64,000 nucleotides of DNA, from the NCBI GenBank assembly GCA_050247515.1, contig JBFWUB010000003.1, forward strand, positions 62,001-126,000. The letters run 5' to 3'. The stretch comes from RAM1 sp050247515 (GTDB lineage Bacteria > Pseudomonadota > Gammaproteobacteria > Burkholderiales > Burkholderiaceae_C). The notes under the pieces are model-generated. The model did not search any database and was not told the DNA's origin. It saw nothing but the letters and a program-made list of their open reading frames with translations. How positions within the stretch are numbered: position 1 is the first letter of the stretch; every line of letters starts with the position of its first letter. The position numbers and the translations under genes are program-made. Positions 1 through 8,649 of the stretch are shown in pieces.

Positions 1-573
1 CAGCCAGCCCATGAAGGGCCAGACCAGGCGAAGGTCAAACCCGCCGGCCAGCGCCACGATGGTGATGAAGTACACGCCGATGCCGATCAGCACGTCGGTG
101 CTGGTGAAGATCATCTCGCGCACCGACAGCGCGGTCTGCATGACCTTGGTGGTGATGCGCCCGGCGAATTCGTCGCTGTAAAAGGCCATGCTCTGGCCCA
201 GCATCAGGCGGTGGAAGTTCCAGCGCAGGCGCAACGGGAAATTGATGGCCAGCGTCTGGTGCTTCACGATGGTCTGCAGCGCGATCACCAGCGTGCTGGC
301 CAGCAGCACGCCGCCCAGCAGCCACAGCATGGGGCCCTGTTCGGCCCACAGGTGGGCGGGCTGCACGCGGCCCAGCCAGTCCACCACATGGCCCAGCATG
401 GCAAACAGGAAAGCCTCGTAGGCCGCAATGACCGCGCTCAGCGCCGCGAGCGACGCGATGTAGCCGCGCAGGCCGGCGGTACAGGCCCAGACAAAGGCAA
501 GGAAGCCCTTGGGGGGCAGCGGGGGGTCGGCTTCGGGATAAGGGGGGAGGAGTTTTTCGAAAAGGCGGAACAA
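1..573 (-). CDS. ABC exporter (fused permease/ATPase), N-terminal part only
   Basis: The first 191 codons of a membrane ABC transporter run off the left edge of the window. The visible part is a half-transporter membrane domain of the MsbA/MdlB kind: a cytoplasmic start (MFRLFEKLLPPYPEADPP), hydrophobic segments (for example LWLLGGVLLASTLVIALQ) and a coupling-helix-like stretch FPLRLRWNFHRLMLGQSMAF followed by YSDEFAGRITTKVMQ, which resembles the exporter pattern in which a DxxxGxxxxR-like segment follows transmembrane helix 2. The nucleotide-binding domain is outside the window. An in-frame TGA lies two codons before the TTG at 573, so TTG is the most upstream possible start; the first ATG in frame is about 57 codons further in and would remove the conserved N-terminus. 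The substrate cannot be inferred. Confidence 0.75.
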   Translation of the reverse strand, partial: MFRLFEKLLPPYPEADPPLPPKGFLAFVWACTAGLRGYIASLAALSAVIAAYEAFLFAMLGHVVDWLGRVQPAHLWAEQGPMLWLLGGVLLASTLVIALQTIVKHQTLAINFPLRLRWNFHRLMLGQSMAFYSDEFAGRITTKVMQTALSVREMIFTSTDVLIGIGVYFITIVALAGGFDLRLVWPFMGWL

Positions 574-599
574 AAGTCAGGGCTCCGGCACGAGGTGCC

Positions 600-869
600 T
601 TATTTGCTGAGGACGGCTTGCCTCAGGATGGCGTTGACGCGGGTTTGCCAGCCTGCGCCGCTGGCGCGCAGGGCGGCCAGCAGATCAGGGTCCAGGCGCA
701 GCTTGACGGCCTGCTTGGTGGTGGGGGACACGCTGCCGGGCGGGCGCCCGCGCCGCGCGGCACGGGCCATGATTTCTTCGGGGGTGTGGATGCGTGCGTA
801 TTCGCCGCGCCTGGCTTGGCGGATGGACTCAAGCACATCGGCGGCGAATTGTTCAGTTTCCTTGTCCAT
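600..869 (-). CDS. BrnA-type antitoxin of a type II toxin-antitoxin pair
   Basis: An 89-residue protein with the C-terminal signature of BrnA-like ribbon-helix-helix antitoxins: RGRPPGS, then TTKQAVKLRLDPDLLAALRA and GWQTRVNAILRQAV. In that family this region forms the DNA-binding dimer and autorepresses the operon. ATG at 869 is preferred over the TTG directly upstream because an AAGGAAG ribosome-binding site lies about 7 bases before it. The gene follows the toxin on the same strand and overlaps its end by 17 bases, so the two are translationally coupled. The toxin-first order is more like higBA than classical relBE. The function is inferred from family resemblance and the partner. Confidence 0.82.
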   Translation of the reverse strand: MDKETEQFAADVLESIRQARRGEYARIHTPEEIMARAARRGRPPGSVSPTTKQAVKLRLDPDLLAALRASGAGWQTRVNAILRQAVLSK

Positions 870-1173
870 CAAAAGCTTCCTTCCATTGCAGCAAGACGTG
901 GGTTGGCAGGTTTTCGAATTTCGCTTTGGTATAGACCACGATCAGGACAATCTCGGTGGGACCGTTTCGCAGGAAATAAATCACTCTCGATCCTCCCTGT
1001 TTCCCCATGCCCGCACGGCCCCAGCGGACTTTGCGCAAGCCTCCGGTGCCGGGGATGACGCTGCCTGCAGATGGATTGCTGGCAATCCATTCGACAAAGG
1101 CCTCGCGCTCATCGTCGGCCCAAACCTCCCTGACACACCGCATGAACAGAGATGTCTCAATCACAGTCAACAT
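853..1173 (-). CDS. RelE/HigB-like toxin
   Basis: A 106-residue protein of the RelE/ParE superfamily. It has the usual N-terminal helical part (EREAFVEWIASNP), a loop VIPGTGGLRKVRW that is typical of the HigB-like branch, and the core strand GGSRVIYFLRN followed by a second strand EIVLIVVYTK. RelE-type toxins are usually mRNA interferases neutralised by the antitoxin. The start at 1173 is ATG with an AGGGGG-type ribosome-binding site upstream. It diverges from imuA, and the SOS box at 1236-1251 lies in the shared upstream region, so it is possible but unproven that LexA also influences this pair. Confidence 0.8.
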   Translation of the reverse strand: MLTVIETSLFMRCVREVWADDEREAFVEWIASNPSAGSVIPGTGGLRKVRWGRAGMGKQGGSRVIYFLRNGPTEIVLIVVYTKAKFENLPTHVLLQWKEAFDGQGN

Positions 1174-1235
1174 TTATTGTACCCCCTGAAAATCTCTTGT
1201 AAGACAAACAGCATCTTTCGGGCGAGCAAATAATA

Positions 1236-1251
1236 CTGTACAAACAAACAG
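1236..1251. promoter_or_regulatory. LexA (SOS) box upstream of imuA
   Basis: CTGTACAAACAAACAG is a perfect CTGT-N8-ACAG operator, and the palindrome extends one step further with AATA on the left and TATT on the right. It ends 18 bases before the imuA start, where a repressor would cover the promoter. imuA-imuB-dnaE2 cassettes are classical LexA targets, so both the motif and the gene behind it support the call. Confidence 0.92.
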
Positions 1252-1268
1252 TATTTTGGTGCCAACCC

Positions 1269-2027
1269 GTGTCCCTTGCCCGTCTGTCCGTCGTCCCTTC
1301 CTTGTCTGAATCGCCGCATCTCTGGCGGGCGGATGGGCACGCCATGGGCGACGCTGTTTTGCCCACCGGCCACCCCGCACTCAACACCCACCTGCCCGGC
1401 GGCGGCTGGCCGATGGACGGCCTGGTGGAGTTGCTGCAGGCGCAGCCCGGCCTGCATGTGTGGCAGCTGCTGTTGCCCGCGCTGGTGCAGGCGGTGCAAA
1501 CGCAGCCTGGGCCGGTGGTGCTGGTGGGCGCGCCGTTTGAGCCGTTTGGCCCGGCGCTGGGGGCGCAGGGCCTGCCGGGCGAGCGACTGCTGTGGGTGCG
1601 CAGTGACAAGCCCGCCGCGCGCCTGTGGGCGGCCGAGCAGGCGCTGCGCTGTGCCGATGTGGCGGCCGTGCTGGCCTGGCTGCCGCAGGCGCGCGCCGAC
1701 CAGCTGCGCCGGCTGCACCTGGCGGCGCAACAGCATCAAGGCGAGCGCCGGCGGCTGCTGTTTGTGTTTCGCACCCCCGCAGCGCAGCATGAATCGTCGC
1801 CTGCGCGGCTGCGCCTGCTGCTCGAAGGTACCGACGAACTGCAGGTACGCATCCTCAAACGCCGTGGCCCGCCGGTAGAGACACCGGTGCAGCTGCCGGC
1901 CCATCCGCCGCGGCTGGCCGCGCTGCTGGCGTCGCGCCGCCAGCGGCCCGCTTCAACGGTTGCGTTGCAGCCTCGCGCACCCATCCTCATTCAAGCCCAT
2001 GCTCTGGATCGCCCTGTCACCGCCTGA
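1269..2027 (+). CDS. imuA: ImuA, SOS cell-division-inhibitor/RecA-like accessory protein of translesion synthesis
   Basis: 252 residues starting at GTG 1269, directly behind the LexA box. It has the ImuA pattern: a leading HPALNTHLPGGGWPMDGLVE segment, then a degenerate RecA-like fold (LVELLQAQPGLHVWQLLLPAL, VVLVGAPFEPFGPALGAQG, ADVAAVLAWLP). In the ImuABC mutasome ImuA acts with ImuB and DnaE2 in damage-induced mutagenesis. The gene overlaps imuB by 29 bases, which indicates one transcript with coupled translation. ImuA proteins are poorly conserved, so the call rests on the gene order as well as the sequence. Confidence 0.9.
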   Translation: MSLARLSVVPSLSESPHLWRADGHAMGDAVLPTGHPALNTHLPGGGWPMDGLVELLQAQPGLHVWQLLLPALVQAVQTQPGPVVLVGAPFEPFGPALGAQGLPGERLLWVRSDKPAARLWAAEQALRCADVAAVLAWLPQARADQLRRLHLAAQQHQGERRRLLFVFRTPAAQHESSPARLRLLLEGTDELQVRILKRRGPPVETPVQLPAHPPRLAALLASRRQRPASTVALQPRAPILIQAHALDRPVTA

Positions 2028-3261
2028 AGACCAGCGCACCGCCTGGGGCTGGCGCGCGCTGCAGTTCACCCCGCGCGTGGCGCAGGTGGACGAAGCGCTG
2101 CTGCTCGAGGTGTCCGCCTCCCAGCGCCTGTGGGGCGGACAAGAGCGTTTGCTGCGCCGCCTGTTCAGCCGCCGCGCGCAGCCCGTGTTGTATGCGCAGG
2201 GCCCCACGTACCTGGTGGCGCTGGCCCTGTTGCGGCTGCGATTGCGCAGGCAGGCCGTGCCGGCCGATCTGCCCGGCGGCCTGCCGCTGCCCACGCTGAC
2301 CGCCGCGCTGCCATGGGTGGACACGCTGGAGCGCACCGGCTGTCGCACCTGGGGGCAACTGCGCGCGCTGCCGCGTGGCGGCGTGGCCCGGCGCTTTGGC
2401 GCGGCGCTGGTGGATGCACTGGATATGGCGTACGGCCAGCGGCCCGAGGTCTGCCCCTGGCTGGCCCTGCCCGAGGTGTTTGACATGAATGTGGAACTGC
2501 CCGCGCTGGCCACCACCACGCCCGAGCTCATGTGGACGGCGCAGCGCCTGTTGACGCACCTGCAGGCCTGGCTGCGCGCGCGTGACCGCGGCGTGCTGGC
2601 GCTTGAATTGCAGTGGGCGCTGGACCTCAAACGCCTGGACGGCAAGGCGCTGCCCAGCCACCAGCAACTGGTGGTACGCACCGCCCAGCCCGCGCAGCAC
2701 ATGGCCCACCTGCGCCGCCTGGTGTCGGAGCACCTGGCGCGCGAGACCCTGGCGGCGCCTGCCAACCACCTGCGCCTGCGCGTGCTGGACAGCGCCCCCT
2801 GGGTAGGCGCCAGCCGCAGTTTTTTGCCCGAGGACAACGTGCCCGGCGAAAAGCTGCACGAATTCATTGAACGCCTGAGCGTGCGCCTGGGCGCGCACAA
2901 CGTGGTGGTGTGCCACGCGCAGGCCGACCACCGGCCCGAACGGCGCCAGCAGTGGCGGCCCGCGCGCGACGGCGCTGCACGGGCAATGGCGCAGGACGTG
3001 CCCGACGCGTTGCTGCCGCCCTGGCTGCTGCCCCAGCCGCTGCTGCTGCAGATGAAGGGCAATGTGCCGCAATACGGCGGGCCGCTTCAACGGCTCACGC
3101 GCGCCAGCCGCATCGCCACCGGCTGGTGGGAGGCGGACGGCCACACCGCGCGTGATTACTTCATCGCCCGCAGCCCCGAACACGGCCTGGTGTGGGTCTA
3201 CCGCGACCGCCTGGCGGACGGCAAAAAAGACCGCTGGTACCTGCAGGGGCGGTATGCCTGA
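1999..3261 (+). CDS. imuB: ImuB, catalytically inactive Y-family polymerase-like protein
   Basis: 420 residues from ATG 1999 (MLWIALSPPEDQ). The N-terminal part resembles a Y-family polymerase palm/fingers (RVAQVDEALLLEVSASQRLWGG, then TWGQLRALPRGGVARRFGAAL in the helix-hairpin-helix region). The paired acidic residues used for metal binding in active DinB/UmuC enzymes are not obvious, as expected for ImuB, which serves as a scaffold linking DnaE2 to the sliding clamp. A longer frame begins at 1960, but its extra 13 residues lie inside imuA and do not resemble the family. The stop lies 5 bases before the dnaE2 start. Confidence 0.92.
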   Translation: MLWIALSPPEDQRTAWGWRALQFTPRVAQVDEALLLEVSASQRLWGGQERLLRRLFSRRAQPVLYAQGPTYLVALALLRLRLRRQAVPADLPGGLPLPTLTAALPWVDTLERTGCRTWGQLRALPRGGVARRFGAALVDALDMAYGQRPEVCPWLALPEVFDMNVELPALATTTPELMWTAQRLLTHLQAWLRARDRGVLALELQWALDLKRLDGKALPSHQQLVVRTAQPAQHMAHLRRLVSEHLARETLAAPANHLRLRVLDSAPWVGASRSFLPEDNVPGEKLHEFIERLSVRLGAHNVVVCHAQADHRPERRQQWRPARDGAARAMAQDVPDALLPPWLLPQPLLLQMKGNVPQYGGPLQRLTRASRIATGWWEADGHTARDYFIARSPEHGLVWVYRDRLADGKKDRWYLQGRYA

Positions 3262-3266
3262 CGCCC

Positions 3267-6200
3267 ATGCCTGAACACCACCTCAAACCCGGTGCCCAGC
3301 TGGACGAAGAGCGTGACGGATGGCCGCCGGTTCTGGTCGCCGGCCCCGACCCGCTGCCACGCTATGCCGAGCTGTACTGCCAGAGCAATTTCAGCTTCCA
3401 GCACGGTGCGGCGCACCCGCAGGAGCTGGTGCGCCGTGCCTACGACCTGGGCTACGAGGCTTTGGCCATCACCGACGAATGCTCGGTCGCGGGCGTGGTG
3501 CGGGCGTTGTCGGGCTGGGACGAATACCGCGCGTTCATCCAGCGGCTGGATGAAAGCCACCCGCAGGAGCGCAGGGGCCGGCCATTCCGGCTGCTGTACG
3601 GCAGCGTGTTTGATTTTGGCGATGAAGGCCGCCTGGTCGCCATTGCGCGCGACCTGAAAGGTTGGGGCGGTCTGTGCCAGTTCATCAGCCACGCGCGCAA
3701 TGACGACGGCACGGCCAAGGGCGATTACAAGGTGGGCTGGGACACGAGCGACCTGTCGCTGCTGGGCGAGGGGTGCGAGGTGATCTACGTGCCGCACCGC
3801 ACCGCCGGCGACGAAAAGGTTTTGTGCATGCGGCTGGCCTGGCTGCAAACGCGCTTCGGCGCGGCGCTGTGGCTGGGCGTGGAGCAGCGCCAGCTGCCTG
3901 ACGACGACCTGTGGCTGGCCCGCCTGGAGCGGGCTGGCGCCCCGTGCGGTGTGCCGCTGGTGGCCACGGGCGGCGTGTTGATGGACCGGCGCTCACGCAA
4001 GCCGCTGCATGACGTGATCACGGCCGTGCGGCTGGGCAAGCCGGTAGACCAGTGTGGCTTTGAGCTGCAGGCGAATGCCGAGCGGCATCTGCGCTCGCGC
4101 ATGCACCTGGCCGGTGTGTTCCCGCAGGCGCTGCTGGACGCGACGCTGCGACTGGCCCAACGCTGCGCGTTTGACCTGCGCGAGATTTCGTACAACTTTC
4201 CGACCAGGGTGGTGCCGCCGGGTGAGTCGCCCACCCAGGCGCTCAGACGCTTGACCTATGCCGGGGCCAATGAGCGTTACCCCGACGGACTGCCGCAGAA
4301 AGTGCAGGACCTGCTGCACAAGGAACTGGCCCTGATCGAGCAGTGCCAGTACGAGATGTTCTTTCTCACGGTGCATGACATCGTGCGCTTCGCCAAAGGC
4401 AAAAGCATCCTTTGCCAGGGCCGCGGCTCCGCCGCCAACTCGGTGGTCTGCTTCTGCCTGGGCATCACCGCCATGGATCCGATGCTCTCCAATCCGTTGC
4501 TGGAGCGCTTTATCAGCGCGAACCGCAAAAACGACCCACCCGATATCGACGTGGACTTCGAGCACGAGCGGCGCGAAGAGGTGATCCAGTATGTCTATGA
4601 AACCTATGGGCGCGATCACGCCGCCATTGCGGCCGTGGTCATCTGTTACCGCACCCGCAGCGCGATCCGTGACGTGGGCAAGGCGCTGGATCTGCCCGAG
4701 GCCTTGATCGATGCCTTTGCGCGGGAGCATTTCTGGTTTGATGAAGATCTGGCATCGCAACTGCTGGAGGGCATGGCCCAACGCGTGGGCGTGCCGATTG
4801 AAGCCCACCAGGCGAGTCTGTGGCTGGAACTCTCACGGACATTGATGGGCTTTCCACGCCACCTCAGCCAGCACGTGGGCGGCTTCGTGCTGACCGAAAC
4901 ACCGTTGACGCGGCTGGTGCCGATTGAAAAGGCGTCCATGAAGGACCGCTCGGTCATCCAGTGGGACAAGGACGATCTGGAGCACATGGGCATGCTCAAG
5001 GTCGATGTGCTGGCGCTGGGCATGCTCACGGCCATCCGGCGTTGCCTGGACTTCGTCGCGCAGCGCCGTGGTGGTGCCTTCACGCGGTATGACATTGGCG
5101 CCGAAGATGAGGAAACCTACAAAATGATCCGCCGCGCTGACACCGTGGGCGTGTTCCAGATCGAAAGCCGCGCCCAGATGTCCATGTTGCCGCGGCTGAA
5201 GCCGCACAAGTTCTATGACCTGGTGGTGGAGGTCGCCATCGTGCGGCCGGGGCCGATCTCGGGCGGCATGGTGCATCCGTACCTCAAGGCGCGCGAGCGT
5301 GACGCGAAGAAGCAAACTATCGTCTACGAGCGCTCGAAATACGAACCCGAGGGTACGCCCCCGCGTTTGCAAAAGGCGCTGGAACGCACGCTGGGCATCC
5401 CGATCTTCCAGGAGCAGGTTATGGAAATCTCCATGATCGCGGCAGGCTTCAGTGGCGCCGAGGCCGATGGCCTGCGCCGCGCCATGGCCGCGTGGAAGCG
5501 CACCGGCGACATGAAAAGCTGGCGCGAACGGCTCATCGGCGGCATGCTGGCCAACGGCTATGAGCAGAACTTTGCCGAACGCATCTTCGAGCAGGTCAAG
5601 GGCTTCGCCGACTACGGCTTCCCCGAAAGCCATGCGTACAGCTTTGCGCTGCTGGCCTATGAAAGCAGCTGGCTCAAATGCCACGAACCCGAGTGCTACC
5701 TGGCCGCCATGCTCAATTCGCAGCCCATGGGGTTCTACAACCCATCCCAGCTGATCCAGGACGCCGTGCGCCACGGCGTGCAGGTGCTGCCCCCCGACGT
5801 GTCCAACAGCGACTGGGACTCCCAATTGGCGGACTCCCAATTGGGGTCAGATTCCAATTCTTTCCGGCCCGCCGTGCGCCTGGGCCTGCGGCTGGTTGGC
5901 GGATTCAGTGAAGCCGCGGGCCGGCGTATTGAGGATGCACGGCGCGATGCCCCCTTCACCAGCACCGAAGACCTGTCGTTGCGCGCGCAACTGGACGTGC
6001 GCGACCTGAACGCGCTGGCCGCGGGCGATGCGCTCAGGTCGCTGTCAGGCCACCGCCGCCAGCAGGTGTGGGACGCCGCCGCCCGCCACCGCGCACCCGC
6101 GCTGCTGCGCGGCGCGCCGGTGAACGAGGCGCAGCTCGATTTGCCCGAGGCGCCCGAGGGCGAGGAGATCGTCTTTGACTACGCGTCGCTGGGCCTCACG

Positions 6201-6593
6201 CTGCGCCGCCACCCGCTGGCGCTGCTGCGCGAACGGCTGGCACGCCGCGGCATCCTCAACGCAACGCAACTGGCTGCGTTGCCGCACGGGCGCACCGTGT
6301 CGGCCTGCGGCATCGTCACCGTGCGCCAGCAGCCGCAGACGGCCAAGGGCACGATCTTTGTCACGCTGGAAGACGAAACTGGCCCGGTGAACGTGATCGT
6401 GTGGAAAAGCGTGCGTGAAGCACAACGCGACGCGCTGCTGCGCTCGCGCCTGCTGGCCGTGCGCGGCACCTGGCAGCGCGACGTGGACAGCGGCGGTCAG
6501 GTCTGCCATCTGGTGGCCGCGCGGCTGGTGGACTTGACGCCACTGCTTGGCCGGCTGGCCGGGCAAAGCAGCAAGAGCCGGGACTTCCATTGA
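3267..6593 (+). CDS. dnaE2: DnaE2 (ImuC), error-prone DNA polymerase III alpha-like subunit
   Basis: 1108 residues from ATG 3267, the third gene of the SOS cassette. It has an N-terminal PHP domain (YAELYCQSNFSFQHGA, ALAITDECSVAGVVRA), the C-family polymerase core with GRGSAANSVVCFCLGI and PPDIDVDFEHERREEV (catalytic aspartates), FQIESRAQMSMLPRLKP, the fingers segment GIPIFQEQVMEISM, and a C-terminal OB-fold. At about 1100 residues it is close to the family length. A short repetitive segment at 5816-5859 adds DSQLADSQLGSDSNSF between the conserved SDWD and RPAVRLGLRLV motifs; the frame is kept. The second DnaE in the window (39122-42589) is the replicative enzyme. Confidence 0.95.
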   Translation: MPEHHLKPGAQLDEERDGWPPVLVAGPDPLPRYAELYCQSNFSFQHGAAHPQELVRRAYDLGYEALAITDECSVAGVVRALSGWDEYRAFIQRLDESHPQERRGRPFRLLYGSVFDFGDEGRLVAIARDLKGWGGLCQFISHARNDDGTAKGDYKVGWDTSDLSLLGEGCEVIYVPHRTAGDEKVLCMRLAWLQTRFGAALWLGVEQRQLPDDDLWLARLERAGAPCGVPLVATGGVLMDRRSRKPLHDVITAVRLGKPVDQCGFELQANAERHLRSRMHLAGVFPQALLDATLRLAQRCAFDLREISYNFPTRVVPPGESPTQALRRLTYAGANERYPDGLPQKVQDLLHKELALIEQCQYEMFFLTVHDIVRFAKGKSILCQGRGSAANSVVCFCLGITAMDPMLSNPLLERFISANRKNDPPDIDVDFEHERREEVIQYVYETYGRDHAAIAAVVICYRTRSAIRDVGKALDLPEALIDAFAREHFWFDEDLASQLLEGMAQRVGVPIEAHQASLWLELSRTLMGFPRHLSQHVGGFVLTETPLTRLVPIEKASMKDRSVIQWDKDDLEHMGMLKVDVLALGMLTAIRRCLDFVAQRRGGAFTRYDIGAEDEETYKMIRRADTVGVFQIESRAQMSMLPRLKPHKFYDLVVEVAIVRPGPISGGMVHPYLKARERDAKKQTIVYERSKYEPEGTPPRLQKALERTLGIPIFQEQVMEISMIAAGFSGAEADGLRRAMAAWKRTGDMKSWRERLIGGMLANGYEQNFAERIFEQVKGFADYGFPESHAYSFALLAYESSWLKCHEPECYLAAMLNSQPMGFYNPSQLIQDAVRHGVQVLPPDVSNSDWDSQLADSQLGSDSNSFRPAVRLGLRLVGGFSEAAGRRIEDARRDAPFTSTEDLSLRAQLDVRDLNALAAGDALRSLSGHRRQQVWDAAARHRAPALLRGAPVNEAQLDLPEAPEGEEIVFDYASLGLTLRRHPLALLRERLARRGILNATQLAALPHGRTVSACGIVTVRQQPQTAKGTIFVTLEDETGPVNVIVWKSVREAQRDALLRSRLLAVRGTWQRDVDSGGQVCHLVAARLVDLTPLLGRLAGQSSKSRDFH
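5816..5859. repeat. Short tandem/palindromic insertion inside dnaE2
   Basis: GGACTCCCAATTGG occurs twice with a 15-base period (5816-5829 and 5831-5844), and the second copy runs into an inverted repeat AATTGG...CCAATT (5839-5859, core GGGTCAGATTCC). The 15-base period keeps the reading frame and encodes DSQLA-DSQLG. From memory, TTGG-GGTCAGA-CCAATT-like strings recur as short palindromic repeats in proteobacterial genomes; this was not checked. It lies in a loop region between conserved blocks, so DnaE2 is probably still functional. Confidence 0.6.
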
Positions 6594-6609
6594 GCGCGCC
6601 CGGCCTGGC

Positions 6610-7842
6610 CTATGCCGGCTTCTTCGCCAGCAAAAACAGCAGCGACCCCGACCCCGCCACCAGCGCCAGCAGCGTGAAGCCCATGCGGTAATTGCCCGTG
6701 GCGTCGGCAAACATGCCCGCCACCATGGGCCCCAGCACCTGGCCGATGGCAATGACGAAGGCCGACAGGCCCATGATCATGCCGATGGCCTGCAGCCCGA
6801 AATAGTCCGCGCGCATGGCCTGCATGAACGGCCCGCGCAGGCCCCAGGCCACGCCGTGCAGCACGGCAAACGCGCCCAGCATCACCGGGTGTACGGCATA
6901 GGTCAGCATCAGCAGGCCCAGCATGTGCGCCACCATGCAGGCGGCGGCCATGTGGCGCTTTTCCCAGCGGTCGCCCACCAGCGCACCCAGCAGCAGGCCG
7001 CCGGCCTGCGCCACCGTCATGAGCATGATGACCAGCGACGCCTGCGCCAGCGTGTAGCCCAGGCCTTCTTTCATGTGCGAGATGGCATGCACGTTCACCG
7101 CCGTGACCGTGAGCAGCGCCAGCCCGTGGCCCAGCGCCAGGAACCAGAACGCCTGGGTGCGCAACGCCTCGCGCGCGGTGAACTGCCGCTGCACGGGCAG
7201 CAGGCCTGGCGGTGCATCCGCCGTGGCCGTGGACTGTGGCGCGGGGGCGGGCGCGCCGTCCACCTGCTCGCCGACCTCGCCGGGGTGGCGGCGGATCATG
7301 CGCGCCAGCGGCAGGCCGCCGGCCAGCATCAGGATGCCCGAGGCAATGGCTGCATTGCGCCAGCCATAGGTCTGCATCATCCAGCCCACAGCCGGCACGG
7401 CCAGCCCGCCCAGGGCCAGCCCCAGCCCCATGAGCGACAGTGCCCGGGCGCGCAGCCGCTGGAACCAGTGCACCACGGTAATGGTCAGCGGGAAGTAACC
7501 CGCGCAGGTGGTGCCCAGCGCAATCAGGATGATGGCGCCGTAAAAGCCGCCCACGCTGTCGATCTGGCTCAGCGCCAGAAAGCCCAGGCCCATCAGCACC
7601 ACGCCGATGTGTACCAGGGCGCGCGCGCCAAACCGGTCCACCAGCCAGCCCATGGCGGGCCCCAGCAGGGCGCCTTCAATGGACTGCAGCGCGGCCGCGC
7701 CCGACAGGGTGGTCTTGCTCCAGCCGCGCTCTTCGGACAGCACGGCCACATAGGCGCCGAACGCCTGCATGAACAGGCCGGCATACAGAAACTGGAGGCC
7801 AAGGCCGGCGCCGACGATGCGCCAGCCGTAGAAAATTTTCAC
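6610..7842 (-). CDS. Major facilitator superfamily permease
   Basis: 410 residues with about twelve hydrophobic segments. The first MFS signature is visible as GWLVDRFGARALVHIGVVLM between helices 2 and 3, and an N-terminal FYGWRIVGAGLGLQFLYAG segment is shared with the oxalate/formate-antiporter-like and monocarboxylate-type MFS branch. A hydrophilic central loop (HPGEVGEQVDGAPAPAPQS) separates the two six-helix halves. The start is GTG 7842. The gene is convergent with dnaE2 and followed on its 5' side by the damaged flavin reductase. The substrate is unknown; an organic acid is a guess from the branch. Confidence 0.85.
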   Translation of the reverse strand: MKIFYGWRIVGAGLGLQFLYAGLFMQAFGAYVAVLSEERGWSKTTLSGAAALQSIEGALLGPAMGWLVDRFGARALVHIGVVLMGLGFLALSQIDSVGGFYGAIILIALGTTCAGYFPLTITVVHWFQRLRARALSLMGLGLALGGLAVPAVGWMMQTYGWRNAAIASGILMLAGGLPLARMIRRHPGEVGEQVDGAPAPAPQSTATADAPPGLLPVQRQFTAREALRTQAFWFLALGHGLALLTVTAVNVHAISHMKEGLGYTLAQASLVIMLMTVAQAGGLLLGALVGDRWEKRHMAAACMVAHMLGLLMLTYAVHPVMLGAFAVLHGVAWGLRGPFMQAMRADYFGLQAIGMIMGLSAFVIAIGQVLGPMVAGMFADATGNYRMGFTLLALVAGSGSLLFLLAKKPA

Positions 7843-7891
7843 CCGTGGAGCATAGCGCGCGGCACTGCGGCGTGAGTGTGTGTACTTTGGC

Positions 7892-8533
7892 TCACATCTG
7901 GTCGATCGGCGTCGAGCTGGACGCGGTGTCGCCCGGCGCGTCGGCCATCGAGAAGCGCTCGTTGGTGCGGGTGTAAAAGCTCGCGCCGAAACGCCCGACC
8001 GGGTGGAAGTCGCGCAGGTTCACGCGCCAGGCCTGCGTGTCGATCAGGCCGTCGCGCGCGGCCAGCCACTGGATGCGGCCGATGAAGACATAACGGCTGG
8101 GTGTCTCCAGCTTTTCATGCAGCACGCATTCAAACGCCACCGGCGCCTCCAGAATGCTCGGCGGCTTGACGGTGTGCGACGCCACAGGCGTGAGACCCAC
8201 CTGCGCCAGCTCGCTCACATCCGACGGGAAGCGCTCGCCGCAGGCGTGCATTCTGGCCGCCATGGATTCGTCGGGGATGTGCACGACGAACTCGCCGCTG
8301 TCCAGGATGTTGGCCGCTGTGTCTTTCAGCTGCCCGTCCTGCAGGCGGTTGATGCTGAGCATGAGGATGGGCGGGTCCTCGCCGATCATGTTGAACATGG
8401 AAAACGGCGCCGCGTTGGCCACGCCGTTGCGCCCCAGCGTGGTCGCCAGCGCGATCGGCCGGGGCACGATCAGGCTGGCCATGAGCTTGTAGCGCTGCTA
8501 ACTGGTGATGGACTGGAAATCAACTTCGGTCAT
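7892..8533 (-). pseudogene. Flavin reductase-like (FMN-binding split barrel) protein, interrupted by an in-frame stop
   Basis: The body (IVPRPIALATTLGRNGVANA, APFSMFNMIGEDPPILML, GEFVVHIPDESMA, HPVGRFGASFY) is a flavin-reductase-like FMN-binding domain, related to enzymes that reduce flavin or act as small-molecule oxidoreductases. Reading from the natural-looking ATG at 8533 gives MTEVDFQSITS, then TAG at 8498-8500, then QRYKL and the ATG at 8482 that opens the remaining 196-residue frame. The 16 upstream residues match the usual N-terminus of this family, so the stop replaces a normal codon. Reinitiation at 8482 could give a nearly complete protein, so it may be a recent lesion, a sequencing error or a shortened functional gene. 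Confidence 0.75.
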
Positions 8534-8649
8534 GGAATCTGCCTTTGACGGGCATTCTCAGGCAGAACGCACCCCGCCGGCAGCCGCAAGCCGTGCGGCA
8601 GCCCCGCGATGGTACGCCGCACCGTTTCGGGTCAGGCGATGACTTCGAC

